NCBI GenBank assembly: GCA_012521395.1
Contig: JAAYML010000127.1
Span: 38,949-102,948 of the forward strand
DNA: 64,000 nucleotides
DNA from: Candidatus Epulonipiscium sp.
GTDB lineage: Bacteria > Bacillota > Clostridia > Lachnospirales > Defluviitaleaceae
Reading direction: 5' to 3'
Below the pieces are notes generated by a model. The model did not search any database. It worked only from the letters and a program-made list of their open reading frames with translations, and had not been told where the DNA came from. Of the stretch, positions 35,425 to 44,212 are shown piece by piece (positions within the stretch are counted from its first letter, which is position 1; the number at the start of each line of letters is the position of its first letter). Position numbers and translations under genes: made by a program.

Positions 35425-36288
35425 TCACTTCCTTATCCCAACGATTTTCTTCCTTAATATATCATAAAAATTATAGTCCGAAGTCTTAATGATTTTTGTC
35501 ATATAAGTTGATTTCGTTACCTGTATGATATCATGATTATCTAATTGATAGCCTAATTGTCCGTCTATCGTAAGGATAATATCACAGTTGTGGTTTTCGC
35601 AAATCTCAATTTCTATATAATCTTCATCTGAAACGACAATAGACCTTGCACTTAAACTATGGGGACAAATAGGCGTTATTACCATCATCTTAGAATTAGG
35701 ATCAAGAATGGGACCTCCCGCTGATAAATTATAAGCCGTAGAACCAGTAGGAGTTGATACAATGATACCATCAGCTGAATAATAATCCACAAACTGATTG
35801 TTAATGTATACTTTTAAATTAATAATTCTGGATAAGGAACTCCGGGTCACCCCAATATCGTTTAAACAAATTAGTTTCTGCTGGTTATTTTTTTTACAAT
35901 CCTTTACCTTTACTTCCAGCATCATTCTCTTCTCAATAGAATAATTCCCGGCCAGGACTTTTTCTAAAGCCTGAAGGGAGGATGCTTTTTCTACTTCGGC
36001 CAAAAAACCTAAAGTACCTAAATTAATCCCTAAAATAGGTGTATCATAAATTGCCGCTTTTCTGGCAGCACTTAAAAAAGTACCATCGCCTCCTAAAACC
36101 ACAATAAAATCTGAATCCTGATAAATTTCTTCTTCTTTTTTTGACAGATGAGGCTTTTCTAAAATTTTTGCCAGATTTTCAGGGATATAAACCAAGCAAT
36201 TTCTTTGCATCAGCCAATCCATAATTTTTATACTACTATCCAGATTAATATCCTTTTTTATATTAACGATAAGGCCTGCTTTTTTCAA
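35425..36288 (-). CDS. nadK: NAD kinase
   Basis: NadK phosphorylates NAD to NADP. The 287-residue protein has the family motifs VVLGGDGTFLSAAR near 63-76, GINLGTLGFLAEVE near 88-101 and the substrate-binding VSTPTGSTAYNLSAGGPI near 177-194. It is inserted between tlyA and argR, an arrangement typical of Clostridia; Bacillus keeps nadK genes elsewhere. It follows tlyA by 34 bases. Confidence 0.96.
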   Translation of the reverse strand: MKKAGLIVNIKKDINLDSSIKIMDWLMQRNCLVYIPENLAKILEKPHLSKKEEEIYQDSDFIVVLGGDGTFLSAARKAAIYDTPILGINLGTLGFLAEVEKASSLQALEKVLAGNYSIEKRMMLEVKVKDCKKNNQQKLICLNDIGVTRSSLSRIINLKVYINNQFVDYYSADGIIVSTPTGSTAYNLSAGGPILDPNSKMMVITPICPHSLSARSIVVSDEDYIEIEICENHNCDIILTIDGQLGYQLDNHDIIQVTKSTYMTKIIKTSDYNFYDILRKKIVGIRK

Positions 36289-36322
36289 GAAAAATCCCTC
36301 CCTTTATAAGAAAAGCCCATCC

Positions 36323-37135
36323 TTATCCATTTAACGTTTCATGAGCTTTTCTTACAACTTCTCTAATAAGTTGATGATCCGCATGATATATATGATTATT
36401 GCTATTTTTAACAAAATAAACTAAATATTCAATATTTCCTTCTGGTCCCTTGATAGGGGAATGGGTTAAACCTTTCAAATATAAATTTTCACTTAAGCCA
36501 TATTCAATAACATTCATAATCACTTCTTCATGGACCTTAGGATCCCTGACAACACCTTTTTTCCCCACCTTTTCCCGTCCAGCTTCAAACTGTGGTTTTA
36601 TTAAGGCTACAATTTCCCCTTCTTCTTTCAATAAATTCATAACAGGTCTTAATACTTTGCAAAGAGAAATAAAAGACACATCAATAGAAGCAAAATCTCC
36701 CTTATCATCTAAATCTTCTTCCCTGACATAACGGATATTAGTCTTTTCCATGCAAACAACCCGTTCATCGTTTCTAAGCTCCCAGGCAAATTGTCCATAG
36801 CCAACATCAATGGCATAGACTTTTTTTGCTCCCTTTTGAAGCATACAGTCTGTAAAACCTCCAGTAGACGCCCCTATATCCAAAGCAATTTTATCTTCTA
36901 AATGAATTGCAAAACAATCCAGGGCTTTTTCTAATTTATAACCTCCACGACTGACATATTTCATTGTCCCTTTGACTTCTAACCGGGCCTCTGTACTCAC
37001 TTTTGCCCCAGCCTTATCTTCTCTGATACCATCTACAAATACTAAACCTGCCATAATGCTTCTTTTGGCTTTTTCCCTTGAATCAAAAAAACCTTTTTTA
37101 ACAAGAAGTAAATCTAATCTTTCTTTGCTGCTCAT
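36323..37135 (-). CDS. tlyA: TlyA family rRNA (cytidine-2'-O)-methyltransferase
   Basis: TlyA-type proteins 2'-O-methylate rRNA cytidines; they were formerly called hemolysins. The 270-residue protein has an N-terminal S4 RNA-binding domain (about 1-62). It is followed by an FtsJ-like SAM domain with ALDIGASTGGFTDCMLQ near 82-98 and a catalytic-type FASIDVSFISL near 145-155. IKPQFEAGREKVGKKGVV lies near 177-194. It lies seven bases after dxs. The same dxs-tlyA-argR-recN block is in Bacillus (yqxC). Confidence 0.92.
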   Translation of the reverse strand: MSSKERLDLLLVKKGFFDSREKAKRSIMAGLVFVDGIREDKAGAKVSTEARLEVKGTMKYVSRGGYKLEKALDCFAIHLEDKIALDIGASTGGFTDCMLQKGAKKVYAIDVGYGQFAWELRNDERVVCMEKTNIRYVREEDLDDKGDFASIDVSFISLCKVLRPVMNLLKEEGEIVALIKPQFEAGREKVGKKGVVRDPKVHEEVIMNVIEYGLSENLYLKGLTHSPIKGPEGNIEYLVYFVKNSNNHIYHADHQLIREVVRKAHETLNG

Positions 37136-37142
37136 TACATAA

Positions 37143-39014
37143 TCATCCTTTAGCCGTTAATTGACGAATAATTTCTTCTTCCATTGTTTCAGCATCCAGT
37201 CCATATTCCCTGTATAATTCTTCAACGCTTCCCTGGGCAATAAATTCATCGGGAAAAGCAAAAATCCTGACCTCAACATCTTTTATATGGTGTTTTGCAA
37301 GCAATTCCAGCACTTTACTGCCAAAACCACCGGATAAAACATTATCTTCCATAGTAAAAATTTTATTATGCTGCTTCGCAAGCTCGACAATACTTTCTTC
37401 ATCCACTGGTTTAATAAATCTTGGATTGATCAAAGTTAAATGATAGCCTTTTTCTTTTAAATTTTCAACAATTATTTTAGCCTTTTCCATCATTTTACCA
37501 ACCGCAATAATTGCAGCATCTTTTCCTTCATACAAAATCTCTGCTCTTTGATATTCAATAGGTTGATGCACTGAAGGGAACAAATCTGGCGCTTCCCCTT
37601 TAGGGTAACGGATGGCCACTGGTCCATTTATACTAAAAGAATACTTCAGCATTTCAACAAATTCACTTTTATCTTTTGGTGCCATAATGGTCATATTAGG
37701 CATATGGGATAAAAAAGACAAATCAAATATCCCCTGATGGGTTTCTCCGTCAGGTCCTACAATACCTGCCCTGTCAATAGCAAAAACAACGGGTAAATTT
37801 TGAATGCAGACATCATGGATAATTTGGTCATAAGCTCTTTGTAAAAAAGACGAATATACCGCAAATACAGGATGAAAGCCCCCTTTTGCCAGACCTGCTG
37901 CAAAAGTCACGGCGTGCTGCTCTGCAATACCTACATCAAAAAATCTTTGGGGAAATTTTTTACTAAACTCCTTTAGACCGGTCCCATCAGGCATTGCTGC
38001 TGTAATGGCAACCAGCTTCTTATTTTCTTTAGCCAGTTCAACTAAGGTTTTTCCAAAAACATCTGAATAACTTTCTTTATTGTCTTTTCTTAAAGATTCT
38101 CCTGTTTCTATATCAAAGGTATCTACACCGTGATAACGGCTGGGATACTTTTCGGCAAAACTATAGCCTTTTCCTTTTACCGTATTGACATGAAGTAAAA
38201 TAGGTCCTTTCATCTTTTTAACCCGTTGAATTACCGTAACCAATTCTTTAATATTGTGACCATCAACAGGACCAACATAAGTAAAGCCCAGTTCTTCAAA
38301 CAGGCTTCCTGGAACCAGTAAATAGCGAATACCTTCTTTCGTCTTTTTCACAGTTTTTTCAAGGCTTTCCCCTATCCCGGGGATTTTCTTAAGAGCCTGG
38401 GATATATCTTCTTTCACTTCAAGATAAACTGGTTCTGTACGTAACTTATTTAAGTATTTTGAAAGTCCTCCCACATTTGGCGCAATCGACATTTGGTTGT
38501 CGTTTAAAATAACAATTAAATCACTATTGGATCTGCCTGCATTATTTAAAGCCTCAAAAGCCATTCCTCCCGTTAAAGAACCATCTCCAATGACTGCAAT
38601 CACAGAAAATTTTTCATTATTTAAATCCCGGGCAGCAGCAAGCCCCAGGGCTACAGAAATTGATGTAGAACTATGACCAGTATCAAAAATATCGTGGATG
38701 CTTTCTTTATGTTTTGGAAAACCACTTATCCCTTTATATTTTCTTAAACGGTCAAATTGATCTTTTCTGCCTGTAAGAATTTTATGGACATAACTTTGAT
38801 GACCAACATCCCAAATAATTTTATCCTTGGGGGAATCAAAACAATAATGCAATGCCAAAGTTAACTCCACAACACCCAGGTTGGAAGCTAAATGACCTCC
38901 GGAATGACTAATTTTCTCAATTAAAAAGGCTCTTATTTCTTTGGCAAGGATGTTTAATTTATCTGCATTTAACTTTTTTAAATCTTTAGGTGAATGAATG
39001 CCATCCATAATCAT
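37143..39014 (-). CDS. dxs: 1-deoxy-D-xylulose-5-phosphate synthase
   Basis: Dxs joins pyruvate and glyceraldehyde 3-phosphate using thiamine diphosphate, the first step of the MEP isoprenoid pathway. The 623-residue protein has DVGHQSYVHKILTGR near 70-84 and the thiamine diphosphate/Mg motif GDGSLTGGMAFEALNNAG near 143-160. The transketolase-like pyrimidine domain starts near 318 and contains DVGIAEQHAVTFAAG. ThiN in this window would supply its cofactor. It sits two genes downstream of ispA, which makes the polyprenyl diphosphates from its product. Confidence 0.97.
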   Translation of the reverse strand: MIMDGIHSPKDLKKLNADKLNILAKEIRAFLIEKISHSGGHLASNLGVVELTLALHYCFDSPKDKIIWDVGHQSYVHKILTGRKDQFDRLRKYKGISGFPKHKESIHDIFDTGHSSTSISVALGLAAARDLNNEKFSVIAVIGDGSLTGGMAFEALNNAGRSNSDLIVILNDNQMSIAPNVGGLSKYLNKLRTEPVYLEVKEDISQALKKIPGIGESLEKTVKKTKEGIRYLLVPGSLFEELGFTYVGPVDGHNIKELVTVIQRVKKMKGPILLHVNTVKGKGYSFAEKYPSRYHGVDTFDIETGESLRKDNKESYSDVFGKTLVELAKENKKLVAITAAMPDGTGLKEFSKKFPQRFFDVGIAEQHAVTFAAGLAKGGFHPVFAVYSSFLQRAYDQIIHDVCIQNLPVVFAIDRAGIVGPDGETHQGIFDLSFLSHMPNMTIMAPKDKSEFVEMLKYSFSINGPVAIRYPKGEAPDLFPSVHQPIEYQRAEILYEGKDAAIIAVGKMMEKAKIIVENLKEKGYHLTLINPRFIKPVDEESIVELAKQHNKIFTMEDNVLSGGFGSKVLELLAKHHIKDVEVRIFAFPDEFIAQGSVEELYREYGLDAETMEEEIIRQLTAKG

Positions 39015-39038
39015 TGCAGATTAATCCCTTCTTTCCTG

Positions 39039-39482
39039 TCAGAAAAATATTAACCCGATTACAATCCCTAAAAGGGCCCCCGCAATCACTTCAACAGGTG
39101 TATGACCAAGAAGCTCTTTTAACCTTTCTTCAAAATGAAAATCCATATTTTCTATTTCTTCAATAATTTTATTTAAAACAGCGGCCTGTTTTCCAGCAGC
39201 CCTTCTTACACCTGCTGCATCATACATCACAATAAATCCTATGACAACTGCAACACCAAACAAAGGCGAATCATAACCGACAGTTTCCCCTACTTTTACA
39301 CACATAGCCATTACAAAAGCCGAATGGGAACTGGGCATACCTCCAGAACCAACCAATCTGGAAAAATCAAGCTTACGGCTCTGTATTAATACAACAATTA
39401 CTTTCAATAACTGTGCTATAAACCAAGCGACTACGGCAGCTTTTAAAACATTATTATTCCATATAGCTTGAATAAGTTGCAA
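39039..39482 (-). CDS. Divergent PAP2 family membrane protein (YuiD-like)
   Basis: This is a small membrane protein of the acid phosphatase/vanadium-dependent haloperoxidase-related family. The 147-residue sequence has hydrophobic helices near 15-33, 76-94 and 127-147. The conserved motif GSGGMPSSHSAFVMAM lies near 46-61 and YDAAGVRRAAGKQA near 87-100. The PSSH and HxxxxD-like pattern resembles PAP2 phosphatases, so a lipid-phosphate phosphatase activity is possible but unproven. Lying between ispA and dxs, it may act on a polyprenyl phosphate. Confidence 0.85.
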   Translation of the reverse strand: MQLIQAIWNNNVLKAAVVAWFIAQLLKVIVVLIQSRKLDFSRLVGSGGMPSSHSAFVMAMCVKVGETVGYDSPLFGVAVVIGFIVMYDAAGVRRAAGKQAAVLNKIIEEIENMDFHFEERLKELLGHTPVEVIAGALLGIVIGLIFF

Positions 39483-39494
39483 AATAAATCCTCC

Positions 39495-40382
39495 TTAATA
39501 CGTACGTGTCATCAAATAATACGACAGCCAGGCTAAAAAAGCAGCTTTTTCTCCGAAAACTTCCAAAGCACTGATTCCCTGTTTGGTAAGCTTTTCTACA
39601 TATTTCCTTGACGCTTCAAGACCTACGATGGAAACAAGAGTTGCTTTTTCATTTTTTATATCGCTGTTTATAGCTTTACCTAATTTTTCTTGTGAACCTG
39701 TAATGTCTAAAATATCGTCCTGAATTTGAAAAGCCATTCCAATACAATAACCCAGCTGTCCCAGAGCCTCTATCTCCTCCTTAGTTCCTTTGCCTAAGAT
39801 TCCACCAGCTTTTAATGAAGCTTCTATCATGGCTGCAGTTTTATTTTTATGAATAAAAAGCAGGGTTTCCATATCCACCTGACGGCCTTCTGAAAGCAAA
39901 TCAATAACTTGTCCGCCAATCATGCCCTCTGTTCCTGCACAAGTTGCAATAATATCCATTGCTTCAAGCGCTTCTCTTCCTGAACAAGTCAAGGAAGCCT
40001 TAATCATCAGTTCATATGCTTTATTTAAAAGCGCATCACCAGCTAGAATAGCCATTCCTTCTCCATAAACTTTATGGTTGGTTGGTTTGCCTCTTCGTAA
40101 ATCATCATTGTCCATGGCAGGTAAATCATCATGGATTAAAGAATAGGTATGTATCATTTCAATGGCACAGGCAAAAGGATAAATGATTTCACCTTCTCCA
40201 CCAACCGCTTCAAAAGCTGATAGCATTAAAACTGGTCTAAGTCTTTTACCACCTGCAAAAATACTATATGCCATGGCATCATAAATGATTTTAGCCTGTG
40301 AATCTGGAATACTATTAAATAGTTTGTCCAAATAATGATTGATTAATTTTATTTTTTGCTCTAATGCTTCTTTATAGTTCAT
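39495..40382 (-). CDS. ispA: Polyprenyl (farnesyl/geranyl) diphosphate synthase
   Basis: IspA condenses isopentenyl diphosphate with allylic diphosphates. The 295-residue protein begins MNYKEALEQKI. It has the first aspartate-rich motif DDLPAMDNDDLRRGKPTNH near 89-107 and the second, FQIQDDILDITG near 231-242. The spacing pattern of the short-chain class suggests farnesyl diphosphate as the main product. GGGAGAAAG lies just before this ATG, which overlaps the end of xseB. An upstream in-frame start would add residues with no family support. Confidence 0.95.
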   Translation of the reverse strand: MNYKEALEQKIKLINHYLDKLFNSIPDSQAKIIYDAMAYSIFAGGKRLRPVLMLSAFEAVGGEGEIIYPFACAIEMIHTYSLIHDDLPAMDNDDLRRGKPTNHKVYGEGMAILAGDALLNKAYELMIKASLTCSGREALEAMDIIATCAGTEGMIGGQVIDLLSEGRQVDMETLLFIHKNKTAAMIEASLKAGGILGKGTKEEIEALGQLGYCIGMAFQIQDDILDITGSQEKLGKAINSDIKNEKATLVSIVGLEASRKYVEKLTKQGISALEVFGEKAAFLAWLSYYLMTRTY

Positions 40383-40623
40383 TGTCTTTCTCCCATGCAT
40401 CAAATACTTTTTCAACAAATTTACCTTCAAAATCTTTTTGCAACTCAACCACCTGCTTCTCTGCTTCCTCTAACTGTTTAGAGCAAAGCAGACTTAATTC
40501 CATTCCTTCTTTATAATATTTTAAAGCGTCTTCTAAACGAATATCCCCTTCCTGCAATAATTCAACCAATTCTTCCAAACGCTTAATTCCTTCCTCAAAA
40601 GATAAGGGCTTTTTCTTAGCCAT
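40372..40623 (-). CDS. xseB: Exodeoxyribonuclease VII small subunit
   Basis: XseB is the small subunit of the bidirectional single-strand exonuclease VII. The 83-residue protein begins MAKKKPLSFEEGIKRLEELV. It has the family core LQEGDIRLEDALKYYKEGMEL near 22-42, a helical hairpin that coats the large subunit. GAGGAGGGG lies four bases before this ATG and decides the start. It overlaps xseA by eight bases and ispA by eleven, the usual compact xseA-xseB-ispA arrangement. Confidence 0.94.
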   Translation of the reverse strand: MAKKKPLSFEEGIKRLEELVELLQEGDIRLEDALKYYKEGMELSLLCSKQLEEAEKQVVELQKDFEGKFVEKVFDAWEKDNEL

Positions 40624-41842
40624 CAAACCCCTCCTCATCTTCCTGAATTCCTTTAACAACTGCATCAATGATACCATCTTTTAACTTTATATAAATAGCA
40701 TCTTCCACTTTGACATCCCCTATTGAAGAAATATTCCGGCCTTCTTTGCTTAAAGTAATGGAATAACCCCTTAATAAAGTGTTCAAAGGGGATAAAGCTT
40801 CTAAAGCTTTTATTTCTTTACCAAACTGGCTCCTTTTTTTTTCTAAAATGTGCTTCATACTGTTATTCAGGATTTTTTCCAGGCTATCTAAGTCCTGCTG
40901 CTTTTTATAAATCCTGTCTAAAGGCTTTCTAAAAGGAACCGATTGATTAATCTTCTTTAATTTTTCTAATTCTGAATAGATTTTGTCTTCCATTAAATGA
41001 TTAAGCGTTTTATAAGCAATGTGCACCCTTAATCTTAAGTCCTTTAATAAAGGTACAGCCAATTCTGCAGCTGCTGAAGGGGTTGGAGCTCTCAAATCTG
41101 CAACAAAATCTGCTATCGTATAGTCAGTTTCATGGCCTACTGCAGAAATAACAGGTATCTTTGATTCAAAGATAGCTCTTGCGACAATTTCCTCATTGAA
41201 TGCCCATAAATCTTCCAGAGAGCCTCCGCCTCTTCCTACAATAAGAACATCGGCTTGTCCCCACTGATTCATCTCATAAATGGCATGGGCAATTTCCCCC
41301 GGAGCCTGCTCGCCCTGCACCAAAACCGGATAGACCACCAATTTGATATTAGGGTTTCTTCTTTTGGATATTTGGATAATATCTCTGATCGCTGCCCCCG
41401 TAGGAGAAGTAATAATCCCTACAACCTCTGGAAAAGCGGGTATAGCTTTTTTATGCGCCTGCAAAAAAAGGCCTTCCTTTTCCAGTTTTTCTTTCAGCCT
41501 TTCATAAGCCTCATATAAAGCTCCAATACCTTTTTGCTCCATCTGACTGACATAAATTTGATACTGCCCTGTTTTTTCATACACAGAGACAGAACCTTTT
41601 ACAATAACATTCATACCATTTTGGGGATCAAAACGAAGGAATGCTGCACTACTTCTGAACATAATGCATGAAATGGCTCCATCTTTATCTTTCAAAGTAA
41701 AATAGATATGACCAGAACTATGTCTTTTAAAATTTGAAATTTCTCCTTCAACCCAGATATTGCTCAAAACATAATCACTATCAATTAAGGCTTTAATATA
41801 ATGGTTTACATCAGATACCGTTAAAACTTTTTTATTCATCAT
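40616..41842 (-). CDS. xseA: Exodeoxyribonuclease VII large subunit
   Basis: XseA carries the catalytic centre of exonuclease VII. The 408-residue protein has an N-terminal OB fold, VEGEISNFKRHSSGHIYFTL near 31-50. Catalytic-region motifs are IITSPTGAAIRDI near 138-150, GRGGGSLEDLWAFNEE near 191-206 and AVGHETDYTIADF near 223-235. A long coiled coil follows to the end. AGGTG lies six bases before this ATG; an in-frame GTG three codons upstream is also possible. It overlaps the end of nusB. In Bacillus folD lies between nusB and xseA, but not here. Confidence 0.96.
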   Translation of the reverse strand: MMNKKVLTVSDVNHYIKALIDSDYVLSNIWVEGEISNFKRHSSGHIYFTLKDKDGAISCIMFRSSAAFLRFDPQNGMNVIVKGSVSVYEKTGQYQIYVSQMEQKGIGALYEAYERLKEKLEKEGLFLQAHKKAIPAFPEVVGIITSPTGAAIRDIIQISKRRNPNIKLVVYPVLVQGEQAPGEIAHAIYEMNQWGQADVLIVGRGGGSLEDLWAFNEEIVARAIFESKIPVISAVGHETDYTIADFVADLRAPTPSAAAELAVPLLKDLRLRVHIAYKTLNHLMEDKIYSELEKLKKINQSVPFRKPLDRIYKKQQDLDSLEKILNNSMKHILEKKRSQFGKEIKALEALSPLNTLLRGYSITLSKEGRNISSIGDVKVEDAIYIKLKDGIIDAVVKGIQEDEEGFDG

Positions 41843-42254
41843 AAGGCTCACCTAAAGATGAAGCAATACTTCCTAATACTCCGTTTACAAAAGACGGAGA
41901 CTGATCTCCACTGTACTTTTTAGCTAATTCGACAGCTTCATTAATGGCAACGCTGTTGGGGATGTCTTCTCTGTATTGCATTTCAAATACAGCAAGTCTG
42001 AGAATAGACAAGTCAACACGGGACATTCTTTCTATTTTCCATTTCTTTGAATGCTGTGAAATCAATTCATCAATAGTTTCTAATTTAGAAAGAACTGCTT
42101 TAAGCTCTTCTGTAATATATTTTTTATCTTCTTCTTTAATATGACTGTGTTGTTCAAAATATAATTCTATTCTTTCATCTGTTTCCTCTTGATTAATAAA
42201 AGTCATTTGAAATAAGAGGATGAAAACATGTTCTCTGGCTCTACGGCGGCTCAT
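41832..42254 (-). CDS. nusB: Transcription antitermination factor NusB
   Basis: NusB forms the rRNA antitermination complex with NusE (S10) at boxA RNA. The 140-residue all-helical protein starts MSRRRAREHVFILLFQ. It has KKWKIERMSRVDLSILRLAVFE split near 65-87 and the conserved IPNSVAINEAVELAKKYS near 97-114. It ends FVNGVLGSI near 122-130. AGGAGG lies six bases before the ATG. It follows yqhY after a strong hairpin, so part of its transcription may start inside this gap. Confidence 0.95.
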   Translation of the reverse strand: MSRRRAREHVFILLFQMTFINQEETDERIELYFEQHSHIKEEDKKYITEELKAVLSKLETIDELISQHSKKWKIERMSRVDLSILRLAVFEMQYREDIPNSVAINEAVELAKKYSGDQSPSFVNGVLGSIASSLGEPYDE

Positions 42255-42294
42255 TTTTTTCCTCCTAGTAAATGCATTTGTAAATTTGCTTAAA

Positions 42295-42329
42295 TTAACC
42301 CTTAAATATATAACATATTTAAGGGTTAA
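42295..42329 (-). terminator. Terminator-like hairpin between yqhY and nusB
   Basis: A perfect 15-bp stem (TTAACCCTTAAATAT with its complement) encloses five bases. It is followed on the minus strand by TTTAAG. The weak U-tract suggests partial termination before nusB. Confidence 0.6.
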
Positions 42330-42349
42330 TTTCTCCTTTTCTTATTTTC

Positions 42350-42763
42350 TTATTCAAAAAATTCCGCTTCCTGATTTGTATTATCTGCTTTATTTTTATC
42401 AAAATGAACACCCGTTATATGAAGATTAATTTCTATTACTGAAAGACCTGTCATGGTTTCAACTGCATTTTTAACTTTTTTCTGAACAGCCAGGGCAACC
42501 TCTGGTATCTTTACGCCAAATTTTACAACAAGGAATAAATCAATAGAAACTTCACTCTCTCCTACTTCTACTTTTACCCCTTTGGATAAATTCTTCTTGC
42601 CTAAAATTTCTGCAATACCTCCAGTAAAAGAACCTGCCATTCCGGCAATACCTTCTACCTCTGTTGCTGCTAAACCGGCAATAATTGCAATCACTTCATC
42701 GGCAATCTGAATTTGACCTATTTGGTTGCTTTCTGCCATTGAAGAAACGTTTCTTTCGTCCAT
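42350..42763 (-). CDS. yqhY: Asp23/Gls24 family protein YqhY
   Basis: YqhY is a second Asp23/Gls24 family protein. In Bacillus its loss leads to mutations in acetyl-CoA carboxylase, suggesting a link to fatty acid synthesis. The 137-residue sequence has GQIQIADEVIAIIAGLAATE split near 16-35 and KGVKVEVGESEVSIDLFLVV near 60-79. GGAGGAA precedes the ATG. It has its own promoter (42827-42854). In Bacillus accB and accC separate spoIIIAH from yqhY; they are missing here. Its paralogue YloU is at 10191-10547. Confidence 0.88.
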   Translation of the reverse strand: MDERNVSSMAESNQIGQIQIADEVIAIIAGLAATEVEGIAGMAGSFTGGIAEILGKKNLSKGVKVEVGESEVSIDLFLVVKFGVKIPEVALAVQKKVKNAVETMTGLSVIEINLHITGVHFDKNKADNTNQEAEFFE

Positions 42764-42826
42764 TTAAATTCCTCCTACCTAAGCATAACTTAAACTTTCA
42801 CACGATAAAGTATATACTTTTACACT

Positions 42827-42854
42827 ATTATAACAGATTTATTTCTATTTGCAA
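42827..42854 (-). promoter_or_regulatory. Sigma-A-type promoter of yqhY-nusB
   Basis: A perfect TATAAT (42827-42832) and TTGCAA (42849-42854) are 16 bases apart on the minus strand. The -35 element lies just before the spoIIIAH stop codon. The site separates a vegetative unit from the spoIIIA operon. Confidence 0.65.
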
Positions 42855-42861
42855 ATTGCTT

Positions 42862-43590
42862 TTAGTGAGATTTGAGGGGAATTATTTGAATTTTGTCAAC
42901 ATCGTATCCCGTTGTTGAGCGGACGATACTTTCAATTTGTGCCAGTTCTTGTTCAGTTAACTTTTCTTTATTAACAACTACATCAACCCTGTCATCGCTA
43001 ATTCTTACATAAACTTCTTTAAAGCCTTTGGCTTCAATCATAGCTTCCATGGCTGATTCTTTTTCAATCCGCCTTTGCAGCTTTAACATTTCATCTGCTG
43101 CCTGGGATTTCTTTTCTTTGTCCAGGGATTTATTATTTAAGATTTCAGATAAAATTTCTCTTTCTTTCGCCCTTGCTTGCTCCCTGCTGAGCTTTGCCTG
43201 GGCAAAATAAGGTGTATCCGTACTACTGTTGACAAAAACAGCAGCCCCATCATCTTCACCTTCATCTGCGACGGCTGACTCTTCTCCCGCAGCTGTCTCA
43301 ACAATGCTATCGAAATCTTCTCCTAAATCAGCAGAATTAATTTGAGCTAAGATTTCTGGATCCGTTGATATAGCTTCTCCAATAATTCCTTCTTCCATTT
43401 CGTCCGTCAGATCCATTTCTCCCATAATCATTGCATCATCGGGAATGGTATCCGTTATATCCAGGTTTTCATTATACACAATGTCTGCATCTTTAACCTG
43501 CTGACTGTCTGTATAATTTAAATAGCCGGCAATAGCAATCATAGCAACTAAAGCCGTAACAATGATTTGATTTCTTTTTAAAACGAACAT
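42862..43590 (-). CDS. spoIIIAH: Stage III sporulation protein AH
   Basis: SpoIIIAH sits in the mother-cell membrane and pairs with forespore SpoIIQ to form the feeding-tube channel. The 242-residue protein has a membrane helix at 8-26, a long acidic linker (about 35-125) and a charged helix. The C-terminal ring-building motif domain has YVRISDDRVDVVVNKEKLT split near 195-215 and TTGYDVDKIQII near 226-237. It is the last gene of the spoIIIA operon, 12 bases after spoIIIAG. The acidic linker is long and variable in the family. Confidence 0.94.
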   Translation of the reverse strand: MFVLKRNQIIVTALVAMIAIAGYLNYTDSQQVKDADIVYNENLDITDTIPDDAMIMGEMDLTDEMEEGIIGEAISTDPEILAQINSADLGEDFDSIVETAAGEESAVADEGEDDGAAVFVNSSTDTPYFAQAKLSREQARAKEREILSEILNNKSLDKEKKSQAADEMLKLQRRIEKESAMEAMIEAKGFKEVYVRISDDRVDVVVNKEKLTEQELAQIESIVRSTTGYDVDKIQIIPLKSH

Positions 43591-43602
43591 ACAGAATTCC
43601 CC

Positions 43603-44202
43603 CTATTCTTTATTCATTTTAAATACCTGAACCTTATGTGCAGGAACTCCTAATAAAGTTTCAGCAGCTGCTGTCAGCTGTTGTTTAACTCTAGGATCTT
43701 CTCCCCCCTCTGCTAAAATTAATACCCCCTTTATCTCCGGATACTTTTCTTTCAAGATGACTGGCTGTGTACTACCCGAGCCCGTATTTTGCATAACAGT
43801 TTTACTTTGTATATCTTCACTCGTTATTTCTCTTTTTCCTCCCTGGCTATCCTCTTCAATGGTTCTTGAATAATTTGAATTGACATCTTCTGCAAGAAAT
43901 ATTTCTTTACCATAAGATATTGTAACCATTACTTCAACTTTTCCTACACCTTCCATCTTAGAAAATATCTCTTTCAATCTTTCTTCTATGACATCTTCGT
44001 ATGTCTTATTCATTTCTTTTAAGTTTCCCTCATTGCTTACTAAATTATCCCTCTTTTCTTCTAATTTTCGAGGAAGATTATTAAACGCCGTATCGCCAAG
44101 AATGATTAATAAGACACCAATCCCAATAAAAAAGGTAATATTGTATAAGAGATTTTTATTTTTTTTATCCTGTAATTTTAACCATTCCATGATTTTTCCC
44201 AT
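43603..44202 (-). CDS. spoIIIAG: Stage III sporulation protein AG
   Basis: SpoIIIAG forms a large ring in the intermembrane space of the engulfing forespore. The 199-residue protein has a transmembrane helix near 20-41. Its YscJ/FliF-like ring-building domain contains GVGKVEVMVTISYGKEIF near 84-101. Its C-terminus ends AAETLLGVPAHKVQVFKM. GGGGTGGGAAC lies just before the chosen ATG, whereas upstream in-frame starts add an unrelated tail overlapping spoIIIAF. It is the seventh gene of the spoIIIA operon. Confidence 0.93.
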   Translation of the reverse strand: MGKIMEWLKLQDKKNKNLLYNITFFIGIGVLLIILGDTAFNNLPRKLEEKRDNLVSNEGNLKEMNKTYEDVIEERLKEIFSKMEGVGKVEVMVTISYGKEIFLAEDVNSNYSRTIEEDSQGGKREITSEDIQSKTVMQNTGSGSTQPVILKEKYPEIKGVLILAEGGEDPRVKQQLTAAAETLLGVPAHKVQVFKMNKE

Positions 44203-44212
44203 GTTCCCACCC

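Noticed and set aside
41915-41935. TTCGACA inside nusB as a 0A box
   Set aside because: It is in conserved coding sequence (the region encoding ELAKK) and not near a promoter.
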